64,000 bases of DNA from Bacteroidia bacterium (GTDB lineage Bacteria > Bacteroidota > Bacteroidia > UKL13-3), in assembly GCA_023151275.1 (NCBI GenBank), contig JAKLJI010000004.1, positions 87,891 through 151,890 on the forward strand, in the 5' to 3' direction. The position numbers and the translations under genes are program-made. The notes under the pieces are model-generated. The model did not search any database, was not told where the DNA came from, and was given only the letters and a program-made list of their open reading frames with translations. Below, one piece after another: positions 43,819 to 52,915 of this stretch; the stretch's first letter is position 1; each line of letters starts with the position of its first letter.

Positions 43819-45783
43819 CTAATTTTTCAGAAATCGAATGTAAAAACTGTCAAATTCTGTTTTCATAATCAGAAGGTATAAGCCACTTGTTAACTCCTCA
43901 ACCCGAATTGGTTCATTTGCTGAAGTACCTGTTTGACCTTGTTTAACCAATACCCCTTCCTTTGAAATGATTTCCCAGGAATCCCAATCAACTGGGTCCC
44001 GGAACTGCAATTGGTTTTCAACTGGGTTAATCAAAATGGGATTGTTTGATTCTAATTTATTGCCTATTTCTAAAGTCTTGGAATAATTGATGCTTCCATC
44101 AAAATCAACCTGAGCAATTCTATAATAAATAGAATTTGATTGAGTTGAATAGTATTGGTACTTGCTTGTTTTTAAGCTGTTCCCTGCACCCTTTACAAAA
44201 GCCAAACGCGAGAATTTAATTCCGTCCTCACTTGCTTCGAGAAAGAACCCCTGGTTGTTTTTTTCAAAGGCACATTCCCAATTCCAAATAAGTTTAGTAG
44301 CATCAACCTGAATTGAAAAATGGGTAAATAGAACAGGAAGAATTGGTGAGAACATGTCGGTTGCATTCAAAAAACCATCGGTACTTCCTGCCGAGGATTT
44401 TGAAAAGACGGCAGAGCCTGGGTCAAAATCAACTGTATTAGAGAATTGACCTGAGGCGATTATGTTTCTGGTAGTGAGGTTGCATGCAAGTGCGTTCACA
44501 CTTTCAAATCCGGCAGAACCTAAAGAATAGGCCCATTCAAATTGGCCGGAGGCGCTTAGTTTACACACATATCCATCTTCGGCACCAATAGCAATTAATG
44601 GATAAACCCCAGTTCCCGGATCAAAATCAGCTGTATCTTTAAACCAACCTCCTGCATAAATGCTCCCAATATCATCTGTACACAAGGCTATTCCATTTTG
44701 ATTAGAATTCCCTCCAAGTGATGCCGCCCAACTAAATATTCCATTGGATTGGAAGGACGCAACGAACACATTTACCACTCCAGTGGAGCTAAGCTGAAAA
44801 TTTCCGGGTCCAGGGTCAAAATCAACAGTACCAGTATAATAACCTGTTAAAACCACCGAATTGTTAGCACCTATGCATACTTGTTTGGCAAGGTCAGCAC
44901 CGGTACCTCCAAAGGTTTGGGCCCATACAAAGCCAAAGGAAGAGTCCCATTTTAGAATGAAATTATCGTAAGTAAAACCAGTATTTGCTGTTCGATTTTG
45001 AACTCCGGCATTTACATCAAAGTCAACTGTTCCTCTAAATGAACCACAAATAACCAAGTTTCCAGTTTGATCAATTTGTAGCGAACCCAGAGTCTCGAGC
45101 AATGACCCGCCCAATGTGGTTGCTCGAATGAGGTTTCCATTGGGATTTAGCTTTGCAATAAACATATCGTTTGAGCCCGAAGAGGTTAAATTCAATGTCG
45201 TTGTTGCGGGGTCGAAATCTGCTGTTCCTTGAAAGATTCCCCCTACATAAACTGCCCCTGATTTGTCACAAGTTACAGATACCGGTTCTTCTGATCCGCT
45301 ACTTCCAGAAAAAGCTTTGGCCCAAATTACATTGCCTTGAAAGTCTAGTTTAGCAAGAAAACCATCAAAACTTCCAGCTGCTGTTAATGTAGCAGATGGG
45401 TTACCCGCGATAAATGAAATAGTTCCCTGAAAAGTACCTGTAATGTAAATGTTTCCATTTGCATCCAGACAAATCGCATTTCCGTCATCTGCCAGATTTG
45501 ATCCAAAATTTTTTGCCCAAAGCAATTGCCCTCCAGAGTTCATGCAACTCACAAAGCAATCTGAATTTCCAACAGCACTTAATATGAGCGAGTTTGGGGA
45601 CGGGTCGAAATCCGCAGAACCTGTGAATGTCCCTATAGAATACACATTTCCCAAAGTGTCAACGCAAACTGATTTTACGGTATGCGTGCCACTTCCTGCG
45701 AATGTGCTGGTCCAATAATGAATTTGAGCCTTTGTATTAAAAGCTGAAATCAAAATAAAGAGCAGTAGTAAAAGTTTTTTCAT
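43819..45783 (-). CDS. SBBP-type beta-propeller T9SS protein
   Basis: 654 residues: signal peptide (MKKLLLLLFILISAFNTKAQ), eight to nine repeats of about 50 residues with the pattern G.vyvtGyF.gtvDFDPG....l.s.G..D.fi.k....G...wa...GG (SBBP/beta-propeller type), a short fibronectin-like region (about 480-575, VLFTHFSIQVDATKLIWNWECAFEKNNQGFFLEASEDG) and a T9SS sorting domain (LESNNPILINPVENQLQFRDP ... SGLYLLIMKTEFDSFYIRFLKN). The DFDP loops look calcium-binding. It is an extracellular protein of unknown ligand. It is probably the first gene of a two-gene unit with the PNGase-like protein. Confidence 0.85.
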   Translation of the reverse strand: MKKLLLLLFILISAFNTKAQIHYWTSTFAGSGTHTVKSVCVDTLGNVYSIGTFTGSADFDPSPNSLILSAVGNSDCFVSCMNSGGQLLWAKNFGSNLADDGNAICLDANGNIYITGTFQGTISFIAGNPSATLTAAGSFDGFLAKLDFQGNVIWAKAFSGSSGSEEPVSVTCDKSGAVYVGGIFQGTADFDPATTTLNLTSSGSNDMFIAKLNPNGNLIRATTLGGSLLETLGSLQIDQTGNLVICGSFRGTVDFDVNAGVQNRTANTGFTYDNFILKWDSSFGFVWAQTFGGTGADLAKQVCIGANNSVVLTGYYTGTVDFDPGPGNFQLSSTGVVNVFVASFQSNGIFSWAASLGGNSNQNGIALCTDDIGSIYAGGWFKDTADFDPGTGVYPLIAIGAEDGYVCKLSASGQFEWAYSLGSAGFESVNALACNLTTRNIIASGQFSNTVDFDPGSAVFSKSSAGSTDGFLNATDMFSPILPVLFTHFSIQVDATKLIWNWECAFEKNNQGFFLEASEDGIKFSRLAFVKGAGNSLKTSKYQYYSTQSNSIYYRIAQVDFDGSINYSKTLEIGNKLESNNPILINPVENQLQFRDPVDWDSWEIISKEGVLVKQGQTGTSANEPIRVEELTSGLYLLIMKTEFDSFYIRFLKN

Positions 45784-45929
45784 GTCACTTTTTCTGGGGA
45801 AAATAGCAAAAATTACTATTGTATGTTTGTTAATAATTGGTATCCAGTGAATTGGGCTTTTTGTGATTTTGTGAAATTTCCTGTAACATTCCTGTGATTT
45901 GGGTAGTTAACTAAAAATACGCAACACCT

Positions 45930-46493
45930 TTGGATTTAAACAGCCTAATCGAGCAATGCATACAACGCAAACCCCAGGCAGAACGCTCGCTTTGGGATTA
46001 TTTTGCACCCGATGTTTGGGGTGTAGCGCTACGCTATTGCGCAAACGAAACCGAGGCTGAGGAGGTATTGCAGTTGAGTATGGTGAAGATTTATACCCAT
46101 TTGGATAAACTCAAGCAAAGCGAGCAAAAGCTTGCCTGGGTGAAGCGTTTGGCCATCAATACCGCTTTAACGCATTTGCGGCTGAATAAAAAATTCAGGC
46201 TTGAATCAGGTTTGGAAGACTTGGATGAGCCTGTTCAAGAAAGCGATGTTCTGAGCAAGCTTAGTGCCGATGATTGGATTAAGCTGTTGAAGCAACTTCC
46301 CGAACCTCAGCAAAGTGTGGTAAACCTATTTGCCATTGATGGTTATTCCCACCGCGAAATAGCCGAAATGCTGGGTATTAGCGAAGCATCCTCGCGTGTT
46401 ATTTATTACCGTGCCCGTCAAGACCTCATGAAATGGGCCCAAATCAGATTAGATTATGGAAAAAGACGAACTGAAATCGGAGCTAAGCCATAA
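45930..46493 (+). CDS. ECF RNA polymerase sigma factor
   Basis: 187 residues with sigma region 2 (AERSLWDYFAPDVWGVALRYCANETEAEEVLQLSMVKIYTHLDKL) and region 4 (LLKQLPEPQQSVVNLFAIDGYSHREIAEMLGISEASSRVIYYRARQDLM). The only start in frame is a TTG at 45930. The 3' end overlaps by 38 bases the following membrane-anchored protein, which is the likely anti-sigma partner. Target genes are unknown. Confidence 0.9.
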   Translation: MDLNSLIEQCIQRKPQAERSLWDYFAPDVWGVALRYCANETEAEEVLQLSMVKIYTHLDKLKQSEQKLAWVKRLAINTALTHLRLNKKFRLESGLEDLDEPVQESDVLSKLSADDWIKLLKQLPEPQQSVVNLFAIDGYSHREIAEMLGISEASSRVIYYRARQDLMKWAQIRLDYGKRRTEIGAKP

Positions 46494-47826
46494 ATTCGAG
46501 AGTTTCCGTCCCCAACCGCCTCAAGGTTTGTTTGAGAAAACCATGGTGCAACTTCCTCAAACCAAAAGGAATAAAGGATTATTTTGGCTGATTTTTCCGC
46601 TGGCCATTGCCAGTGTTTTTGCGGTTTCCTTTTCCATCTATTTCGTTTTCCAAAAGCCTCAAAAAAGCGAGCAGCATGCAAAAATTGTACCCAGCACTTC
46701 ATTCTCAAACAGTGGTTTGGTTCTTAAAGATACAATTAAATTCGGCGAAGCTGAGGAGCAGGCTCCAAAGGGTATTTTGCCAGAATCAATTCAAGCCAAA
46801 TCTGTTCCTATTTCAAAAGCTATTCGAAAAACGCAAATGGATAGTCGTGAAAAAAATCCGACTTCTGATAAACCGGTTATAAAATTACCACTTGAGGAAA
46901 CAGGCACCATTTTGCAGCAAAAATCCAATAGAAATGCGGTTCCACTTCAAGCCAAAATAACTGAAAATGTAAGTGTTAGTATGCCCGAAACGCTGGGAAA
47001 AACGGAAGAGCTAAATCCGCAGCCCATTCATGATTCTTTGGCGGAAGTGGTGTTTGTGTTGCCTTCAACTAATCCGCAAATCTCAGTTTTTGATTCGGTT
47101 GAAATTAGTAACCAATCATTCCGTAAATGGCCAATTAATCTATGTAGTGAATTGCTCTTTGGCGCACATACTTACCTCTATAATGGCATTCAAAGTCCAA
47201 ATGCACAAAGTCAGGTTCAGTTTGATGGAATACATGAAACCGGAATGGTCCTTTATGGGTATGGCCTACAGGCACGCTATAGAATGCCCATTTCTAAGAA
47301 GTTAAAATTTTCGGGTGGACTGCAACTTGAACGCCTTGTGGTAAGCCGAATCAAAGCAACTCATGTTCCTAACCCCAAGGAAGGGAATTTGAATACAACA
47401 GTTGATTTAAAAACTAAAGAGGCATTGGAAGCCAGCTTGTATTATGATTTTAGCTTTGATTATGTGCAACTACCTTTCGATTTGGTTTATAGCAAATCCG
47501 GAAAAAAGGCAGGCTATGAAATCAGTACGGGACTGGCTTATATTTTGTTGATTGGAAATAAACATTACAAGGGAAGTTCGGCCTCTCCAAATCCAACAGT
47601 TACATTGGATGGAGCATCTGGGAATCGACTTCAGCAACACCGATTTGGGGTTCAGTTGGGAGGCCGTTTTTTTTATGCCTTGAGTCAATCCTGGTGGATG
47701 TATGCCGGATTACAAACCCAATGGCAATGGCGGAATGCTCTTCATCCGGATTATGTAACTTTGCCAAATCCTATGAATTTTTCTGTGGAATTGGGAATAA
47801 AAAAGCGGTTTTCGTGTAACAGATAG
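46456..47826 (+). CDS. Putative membrane-anchored anti-sigma protein with C-terminal barrel-like domain
   Basis: 456 residues: a cytoplasmic N-terminus (MEKDELKSELSHKFESFRPQPPQGLFEKTMVQLP), one membrane helix (about 38-60, GLFWLIFPLAIASVFAVSFSIYFVF), a long low-complexity linker (65-215) and a C-terminal region (about 225-456) of amphipathic strands (ELLFGAHTYLYNG, YGYGLQARYRMPISKKLKFSGGLQLERL, FGVQLGGRFFYALSQSWWMYAGLQTQWQWRNA, SVELGIKKRF) resembling an outer-membrane barrel. The 38-base overlap with the ECF sigma gene implies an anti-sigma role. If the C-terminal half is a barrel, one chain would span both membranes; this is inference. Confidence 0.65.
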   Translation: MEKDELKSELSHKFESFRPQPPQGLFEKTMVQLPQTKRNKGLFWLIFPLAIASVFAVSFSIYFVFQKPQKSEQHAKIVPSTSFSNSGLVLKDTIKFGEAEEQAPKGILPESIQAKSVPISKAIRKTQMDSREKNPTSDKPVIKLPLEETGTILQQKSNRNAVPLQAKITENVSVSMPETLGKTEELNPQPIHDSLAEVVFVLPSTNPQISVFDSVEISNQSFRKWPINLCSELLFGAHTYLYNGIQSPNAQSQVQFDGIHETGMVLYGYGLQARYRMPISKKLKFSGGLQLERLVVSRIKATHVPNPKEGNLNTTVDLKTKEALEASLYYDFSFDYVQLPFDLVYSKSGKKAGYEISTGLAYILLIGNKHYKGSSASPNPTVTLDGASGNRLQQHRFGVQLGGRFFYALSQSWWMYAGLQTQWQWRNALHPDYVTLPNPMNFSVELGIKKRFSCNR

Positions 47827-47857
47827 CAAGTTGAGCTAGTTAGTAGGATATAAATCA

Positions 47858-48799
47858 ATGACTATGAAAAAAATTGGAATGCTATTTCTATTGTTTGGAT
47901 TGATCTGGACAAATGCATGTAAAAAGTCGGATGGTCCTGTTACGCCGCAAGGAATGCTTGGAACGATGGTTCGAATCAATTGTGGCGCAAGTACACTTGG
48001 CGACCTTTGGATTAAGGGCGATGATGGAACCTATTATCAACCTTGTGTACAGGATTTCGCAACCCTAATTCCTGTGTATTACCAGGATGGAGATCGGGTA
48101 AGTTTTGCCAAGCGTGCATTGCGCGACAATGAACATTGTTCACCTATTTGCGGAACGGTATTGTTAGATGGTAAAACCGAGCAAATTGGTTTAACAAGTT
48201 TGAACCTATTGAGCAAGCGAGAGCAGTTTAAACTAACTGGCAAACTTGAAAACCTAAGCGGAAAATTGGATGGTTGCGGTTGGGTTTTCCATTCAGACCA
48301 AGGAAAGACATACGAAGTATTGGATTGGTTCGCTGGTGTTCCTTTGCTAGAAGATGAGCCGCTTGAAGTGCTTATTGAGCCTGTGAATGTAGGGAGTATC
48401 TGCATGCGTGGAACTCCTGCCGTGTTCTTAACAGCCAAGTATGCAAAGAATGGATATGCCTGCAAGGCCTCCATTAAACAAGCCGAAATTCCCAAGGAGA
48501 AAATGACTGTTCATGTGTTAAATGCAAGGCAGGAAAACAATAATTTGGTTTTGATGCTTGGCTTTTCAGGTTGCAATTTTGATCCTACGCCAATTACGCT
48601 TTATACCACAGATGTAAACCTAGCCAGCGACCCTCAAGTGGTGCAAGCCACACTTGCCAACATGCCCGAGGAGCAAATGTGCCAAGCTTATTTTCAAAAG
48701 GAGGTTTGCTTTGATTTGTCAAACCTTAAGGCTACATCACGCTACTTCAATATTATTTTGAGGGGCTATAATCAACCCATCCCAATTCAATTGCATTGA
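47858..48799 (+). CDS. Hypothetical Cys-rich lipoprotein
   Basis: 313 residues with a lipoprotein signal (MKKIGMLFLLFGLIWTNAC followed by KKS). The mature protein contains many Cys (INCGAS, QPCVQD, HCSPICGTV, GCGWVF, ICMRGT, YACKAS, GCNFDP, MCQAYF, VCFDL), suggesting several disulphides. I recognise no family. It lies 32 bases after the anti-sigma-like gene and may belong to the same sigma-controlled operon. An alternative ATG lies two codons in. Confidence 0.65.
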   Translation: MTMKKIGMLFLLFGLIWTNACKKSDGPVTPQGMLGTMVRINCGASTLGDLWIKGDDGTYYQPCVQDFATLIPVYYQDGDRVSFAKRALRDNEHCSPICGTVLLDGKTEQIGLTSLNLLSKREQFKLTGKLENLSGKLDGCGWVFHSDQGKTYEVLDWFAGVPLLEDEPLEVLIEPVNVGSICMRGTPAVFLTAKYAKNGYACKASIKQAEIPKEKMTVHVLNARQENNNLVLMLGFSGCNFDPTPITLYTTDVNLASDPQVVQATLANMPEEQMCQAYFQKEVCFDLSNLKATSRYFNIILRGYNQPIPIQLH

Positions 48800-48842
48800 G
48801 GTGTTGGCCTGAATTAAGCAATAACGCATTCTATTTGCATTG

Positions 48843-48881
48843 AGGGACTGTGTAGCTTTAAGCTACTGGTCCCTTTTTTTT
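48843..48881 (+). terminator. Terminator of the sigma/anti-sigma/lipoprotein unit
   Basis: AGGGAC..GTAGCT-TTA-AGCTAC..GTCCCT, then a run of eight T. MITE copy 3 begins within four bases of the T-run. Confidence 0.85.
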
Positions 48882-48884
48882 GAA

Positions 48885-49051
48885 CCCGGATTACGCAATT
48901 GAACTTCGTCATGAGGGCCAAAAGGCCAAAGAAATTGGCAGTTTCACGAGCAAGGCATAATGCACCGTTCTGGTGAGTGAGGGAAACTGAGTTTACGCCC
49001 AATTTCACAGGCATTTTGGGCAGTAATAGATGGTCAAATGCGTATTCCGGG
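48885..49051 (-). mobile_element. MITE copy 3, 167 bp, with 5-bp target duplication
   Basis: Same length as copy 2 and about 96% identical, inverted. Ends CCCGGATTACGCAATTGA and TCAAATGCGTATTCCGGG; the element is flanked by the direct duplication TTGAA (48880-48884 and 49052-49056). The track ORF 48814-49128 runs through it and is a by-product of the element, as is 40144-40407 in copy 2. It lies directly after the T-run of a terminator. Confidence 0.9.
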
Positions 49052-49241
49052 TTGAATACAGCTACCAAGAATTGGGTATAAAGAAGAGAAGTCGGGTTGG
49101 GAGAAAAGGCAAGATTCCTGATGAGCATCAGGTTGGTTATTGATTGGTGTCATTCTGATGCTATTCTTTGAACGGATTGTGCTATTTTCTAAAATTTGGA
49201 AAGGGGAACATTGTGTTACACTAACCTATAAACCTAACACA

Positions 49242-50738
49242 ATGACACAAAGACCAACATTCAAATCCCACTATGATAATTTCATTGGTGGTCGTTTTGT
49301 AGCTCCGGTAAAGGGAGAGTACTTTGAAAATTATTCCCCTGTTGATGGCAAGGTAATTGCCAAAGCCGCACGTTCAGGAAAGGAAGATATTGAGCTTGCA
49401 TTGGATGCCGCCCACGCTGCATTCCCGGGTTGGAGCAAGACATCGCCAGCACAGCGCTCAGCAGTTTTATTGAAAATTGCAGATACAATGGAAGCCAATC
49501 TGGATTATTTGGCTGCTATTGAAACCCTCGACAATGGCAAACCCATACGTGAAACTACCTTGGTTGATTTACCCCTTTGCATAGACCATTTCAGGTACTT
49601 TGCTGGTGTAATTCGTGCTGAAGAAGATACCCTTTCAGAGCATGATGAACATACGGTTAGTATTTGTTTGACAGAACCCATTGGAGTTGTTGGGCAAATT
49701 ATTCCATGGAATTTTCCTTTGTTGATGGCTACCTGGAAAATTGCTCCGGCTCTTGCCGCTGGTTGCTGTACGGTTGTTAAACCTGCAGAGCAAACTCCAA
49801 CATCCATCCTGTGTTTGCTTGAATTAATAAAAGATGTTATTCCGGCCGGGGTGCTAAATGTGGTAACCGGATTTGGTCCGGAAGCAGGAAAACCCTTGGC
49901 GCAATCACCACGTATTTCAAAGGTTTCATTTACCGGAGAAACAACAACGGGCAGGCTAATAATGCAATATGCATCTGAAAATCTGATTCCGGTTACGATG
50001 GAACTTGGCGGAAAATCGCCGAATATTTTCTTCCCATCTATTGCAGATGCCGATGACGAATTCTTTGATAAAGCCATTGAGGGGGCCGTTTTGTTTGCAG
50101 TTAACCAGGGAGAAGTTTGTACCTGTCCTTCCAGAATTTTGGTCCATGAAAGCATTTATGAAAAGTTCATGAGCAGGGTGATTGAACGTGTGAAAGCAAT
50201 CAAAATGGGCAATCCACTTGAAATGAGTACCATGATGGGTGCACAAGCCTCGTCAGACCAATACGAAAAAATTCAATCCTATCTCAAACTTGGTAAGGAA
50301 GAGGGCGCTGAGGTTTTGGTAGGTGGTGACGTTTGCAAACTGGATGGAGACCTCGCGAATGGTTATTACATCCAGCCAACATTGTTTAAGGGTCACAATA
50401 AAATGCGCATTTTCCAAGAAGAAATTTTTGGTCCGGTTGTATGTGTTACTACTTTCAAAACCACTGAAGAAGCCATAGCAATTGCCAACGATACCCTATA
50501 CGGTTTGGGGGCAGGTGTTTGGACACGTGATGCCCATGAATTGTATCAGGTTCCTCGTGCCATTCAGGCTGGACGGGTTTGGGTAAATTGCTATCATTTG
50601 TATCCTGCTCATGCTCCTTTTGGTGGTTACAAAAAATCAGGTTTTGGAAGAGAAACTCATAAAATGATGCTTAATCATTACCGTCAAACTAAAAACATGT
50701 TAATATCCTACAACAAAAATAAATTGGGCTTTTTCTAG
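49242..50738 (+). CDS. NAD-dependent aldehyde dehydrogenase
   Basis: 498 residues from the ATG at 49242 ([20 protein letters not shown]); the track's upstream 34 residues are unsupported. ALDH motifs: [38 protein letters not shown] (NAD binding), [21 protein letters not shown] (catalytic Glu region) and [11 protein letters not shown] (catalytic Cys). The [11 protein letters not shown] form is that of ExaC/AldB-type acetaldehyde dehydrogenases. It is followed by DUF779 and then a convergent AraC regulator, the usual trio for alcohol/aldehyde oxidation, so acetaldehyde or a short aldehyde is a reasonable substrate guess. Confidence 0.93.
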   Translation: MTQRPTFKSHYDNFIGGRFVAPVKGEYFENYSPVDGKVIAKAARSGKEDIELALDAAHAAFPGWSKTSPAQRSAVLLKIADTMEANLDYLAAIETLDNGKPIRETTLVDLPLCIDHFRYFAGVIRAEEDTLSEHDEHTVSICLTEPIGVVGQIIPWNFPLLMATWKIAPALAAGCCTVVKPAEQTPTSILCLLELIKDVIPAGVLNVVTGFGPEAGKPLAQSPRISKVSFTGETTTGRLIMQYASENLIPVTMELGGKSPNIFFPSIADADDEFFDKAIEGAVLFAVNQGEVCTCPSRILVHESIYEKFMSRVIERVKAIKMGNPLEMSTMMGAQASSDQYEKIQSYLKLGKEEGAEVLVGGDVCKLDGDLANGYYIQPTLFKGHNKMRIFQEEIFGPVVCVTTFKTTEEAIAIANDTLYGLGAGVWTRDAHELYQVPRAIQAGRVWVNCYHLYPAHAPFGGYKKSGFGRETHKMMLNHYRQTKNMLISYNKNKLGFF

Positions 50739-50753
50739 TATTGATAAACTTTT

Positions 50754-50780
50754 TGCCGGCAATGCATTTCATTGCCGGCA
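50754..50780 (+). promoter_or_regulatory. Hairpin between aldehyde dehydrogenase and DUF779
   Basis: TGCCGGCAATG-CATTT-CATTGCCGGCA, a perfect 11-bp stem with TTTATT after it, six bases before the DUF779 ATG. It could be a partial terminator or a structure that controls DUF779 translation. The TTG used as the track start of DUF779 lies within it. Confidence 0.6.
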
Positions 50781-50786
50781 TTTATT

Positions 50787-51161
50787 ATGATAAGCCGTAT
50801 TTCTTGTTCGTCCGAAGTTGCCGGATTCATTGCAGAACTGAAAAATCAGTTTGGTGAATTGATGTTTCATCAAAGTGGCGGATGTTGTGATGGCTCACAG
50901 CCCATGTGTTTTGAAAAAGGCGATTTCAAAATCGGTAGCAGCGATGTTTGCCTGGGTAGTATCGAAAACTGTGATTTTTGGATGAGTAAAGACCAATTTG
51001 AGTATTGGAAGTTTACCCAGTTGCATGTTGTTCTTGTTCATGGAAGAGGTTCCAGTTTTTCACTTGAAATCCCTTACGGGAAAAGGTTTATTGTTCAATC
51101 CAGGTTATTTACCAAAAACGAACTTGAAAACCTAGAACCTTTGCGTTACGCGGAAAATTGA
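50787..51161 (+). CDS. DUF779 protein, aldehyde dehydrogenase partner
   Basis: About 124 residues from the ATG at 50787 (MISRISCSSEVAGFI); the track's TTG start lies inside a strong hairpin and is less likely. The DUF779 pattern is clear: GELMFHQSGGCCDGSQPMCFEKGDF ... DVCLGSIENCDFWMSKDQFEYWKFTQLHVVLVHGRGSSFSLEIPYGKRFIV. Conserved Cys pairs suggest metal binding, and the family is nearly always coded beside acetaldehyde dehydrogenase, where it may assist or protect the enzyme. Function is not established. It overlaps the convergent AraC gene by 16 bases. Confidence 0.85.
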   Translation: MISRISCSSEVAGFIAELKNQFGELMFHQSGGCCDGSQPMCFEKGDFKIGSSDVCLGSIENCDFWMSKDQFEYWKFTQLHVVLVHGRGSSFSLEIPYGKRFIVQSRLFTKNELENLEPLRYAEN

Positions 51162-52081
51162 TTGTTCAAATGCAATTTCCTGTATTGTTTTGGTGTGATG
51201 CCTTCAATGCTTTTAAAAGTTCTTATGAAGTAATTGCAGTCTTCAAAACCAGCTTCATAAGAAACATTTTTAATATAAAGTTTCTGGTCGGTTAACAGCT
51301 TTTTGGCTAGTCGAATTCTTTCGAGAATAATAAACTCTAGCGGACTAATTCCAAGTTCCCTTTTGAATAATCTGTAAAGGGAAGCTTGGCTCATGGCCAT
51401 AGTGGTACACAGTTCATTCAGGTTGATTTTTTCTGAAAGGTGTATGCGAATCCATTCTACTGCGGCATGAATAACTGTGCCTGATTTGATAGATTGTTGG
51501 TCATCCTGCACAGATTTTAAGGTTTGGGTTTGAATAATTCTTACCAGTAATTCCTGCAAGCTTAAATCGGCAAGTCCATCCTTGGTGATTAAATCGCTCT
51601 TGCAGGTTTGAATAAGTTTATTGATAGTTTGTGCAAGGTCCTCGTTGTTGTAGAAATAGTAGTTTCTGCTGTCAAGGTCCCATTGCACATCGTTGCGCGG
51701 GTATTTTTCATTCAGAAAATCTAGTGTTTGATTTATTTTTGAGGCCGAAATTGCCAAGGCCAAACATTGCGTTGGATTTTCAGAACTTGCCTCGGGGAAA
51801 TCGATTTTCATGAGTTCATGCGCCGGAATAATCACAGATTCTCCAGGTAAGTAATCAAATCCCGGTTCATCAAACAAATGCATAACCTTTTTGCCTCTTA
51901 ACATGGAAGTAACAACCAAATCGGTAAACTGTAACTGAACCTTTTCGCTGGTTTGATAGGTCTCAAATATGTTTAGTTCGCAACTTTCGAGGTTATAAAT
52001 ACTCCGGTTTTCAATCAATGTTTTCAAGGCTTTCTTACTTGAAAGTTCCGGTAATTGAAGCAAGTTTTTACTTCGGGCCAT
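51146..52081 (-). CDS. AraC-family regulator with AraC_N domain
   Basis: 311 residues: an N-terminal cupin-like AraC_N domain (about 30-190, QLQFTDLVVTSMLRGKKVMHLFDEPGFDYLPGESVIIPAHELMKIDFPEA) and a C-terminal double HTH (INLNELCTTMAMSQASLYRLFKRELGISPLEFIILERIRLAKKLLTDQKLYIKNVSYEAGFEDCNYFIRTFKSIEGITPKQYRKL). Regulators of this form control adjacent alcohol/aldehyde dehydrogenase genes in other bacteria, so it probably regulates the convergent aldh-DUF779 pair. It overlaps DUF779 by 16 bases tail to tail. Confidence 0.9.
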   Translation of the reverse strand: MARSKNLLQLPELSSKKALKTLIENRSIYNLESCELNIFETYQTSEKVQLQFTDLVVTSMLRGKKVMHLFDEPGFDYLPGESVIIPAHELMKIDFPEASSENPTQCLALAISASKINQTLDFLNEKYPRNDVQWDLDSRNYYFYNNEDLAQTINKLIQTCKSDLITKDGLADLSLQELLVRIIQTQTLKSVQDDQQSIKSGTVIHAAVEWIRIHLSEKINLNELCTTMAMSQASLYRLFKRELGISPLEFIILERIRLAKKLLTDQKLYIKNVSYEAGFEDCNYFIRTFKSIEGITPKQYRKLHLNNQFSA

Positions 52082-52177
52082 GGGTGGTTCTTTAGGTTAG
52101 CTATTGTAAGATAGCCACCTCGGGAGCTTCTTGCAAGAATACTTTCGCCAATTACATATATCAGGTAGTCCTTTACC

Positions 52178-52789
52178 TCAATGCAATTCCTTTAGTTCTG
52201 CTTGCAGATTGAATCTTGCTTGCTCTTCAAATAATTCCTTAAAATGACCAGTATGAAAAAGAGATGTTCTTTGCAGGAATTTTGTTATAACTTTCTTTCG
52301 ACCTTCCCTGTATTCGTTTTCAGAAACCCAAGCGTATTCAAGTCGAATTTGCTTGGAATATTTCAAGTAATCAGCAACAGGTGCTCCAAGTATCGCCAAA
52401 TCTGCATCAATAAGGAATGCTGAGTCGGAATGAGTTGGCTCATGATTTTTGGTACACATAACCAGTTGAGAAATTTCAACATCGAGGCTTGCTAAGTTGG
52501 GCAATGCTTTTACAAATTTTGCGGCCATCTCCGCACTTTTTTCCTCATTGTCGGATTTTGTTGAATCATATATCCAATCGTGAAAAATTACAGCCAGATA
52601 CACTGCTAGTGGGTTTTTGAATTTGACTTCAATCGGAATTAGCATTTCAAACATGCTCGTGATATGTATCAAATTGTGGTAATGGCGAGAGGTTGAACCA
52701 TAAACTCGGCAAGTATTTTGAATCAGTTTCTCCAAAACCTCCGGACTTAATCCCAATTCAAGCAATTTTTGTTGAAACTTTAGAAGCAT
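52178..52789 (-). CDS. HD-domain metal-dependent phosphohydrolase (COG4339-like)
   Basis: 203 residues with the HD pattern of predicted phosphohydrolases: YGSTSRHYHNLIHITSMFEML (first His cluster), LAVIFHDWIYDSTKSDNEEKSAEMA (HD pair with trailing ENExxS-like signature), CTKNHEPTHSDSAFLIDADLAILGA (later His and Asp). The family probably acts on nucleotides or other phosphoesters with a divalent metal; the substrate is unknown. It is monocistronic, 96 bases upstream of the AraC regulator on the same strand. Confidence 0.85.
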   Translation of the reverse strand: MLLKFQQKLLELGLSPEVLEKLIQNTCRVYGSTSRHYHNLIHITSMFEMLIPIEVKFKNPLAVYLAVIFHDWIYDSTKSDNEEKSAEMAAKFVKALPNLASLDVEISQLVMCTKNHEPTHSDSAFLIDADLAILGAPVADYLKYSKQIRLEYAWVSENEYREGRKKVITKFLQRTSLFHTGHFKELFEEQARFNLQAELKELH

Positions 52790-52900
52790 TTTGGGTCAAA
52801 TCTATTCATTTTTCAGGTAAATGGTTAAAATTATGTAGCAGTAAGTCAGAATGTTATGGGTTGATTATCTGTTTAAAATAGTTTATAATGTAAACTAGTT

Positions 52901-52908
52901 TATTTTTG
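52901..52908 (+). promoter_or_regulatory. -7 box TATTTTTG before the T9SS protein at 52.9 kb
   Basis: TATTTTTG matches the Bacteroidota consensus TAnnTTTG and ends only seven bases before the ATG. Transcription should start at or next to the start codon, so the mRNA would be leaderless or nearly so. Confidence 0.55.
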
Positions 52909-52915
52909 CATCTGT

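Noticed and set aside
48814-49128. Minus-strand 104-residue ORF between the lipoprotein and aldehyde dehydrogenase genes
   Set aside because: It is the MITE copy 3 read in one frame, with unrelated ends.
49505-50155. 216-residue minus-strand ORF opposite the aldehyde dehydrogenase
   Set aside because: Antisense shadow of a strongly conserved enzyme gene.
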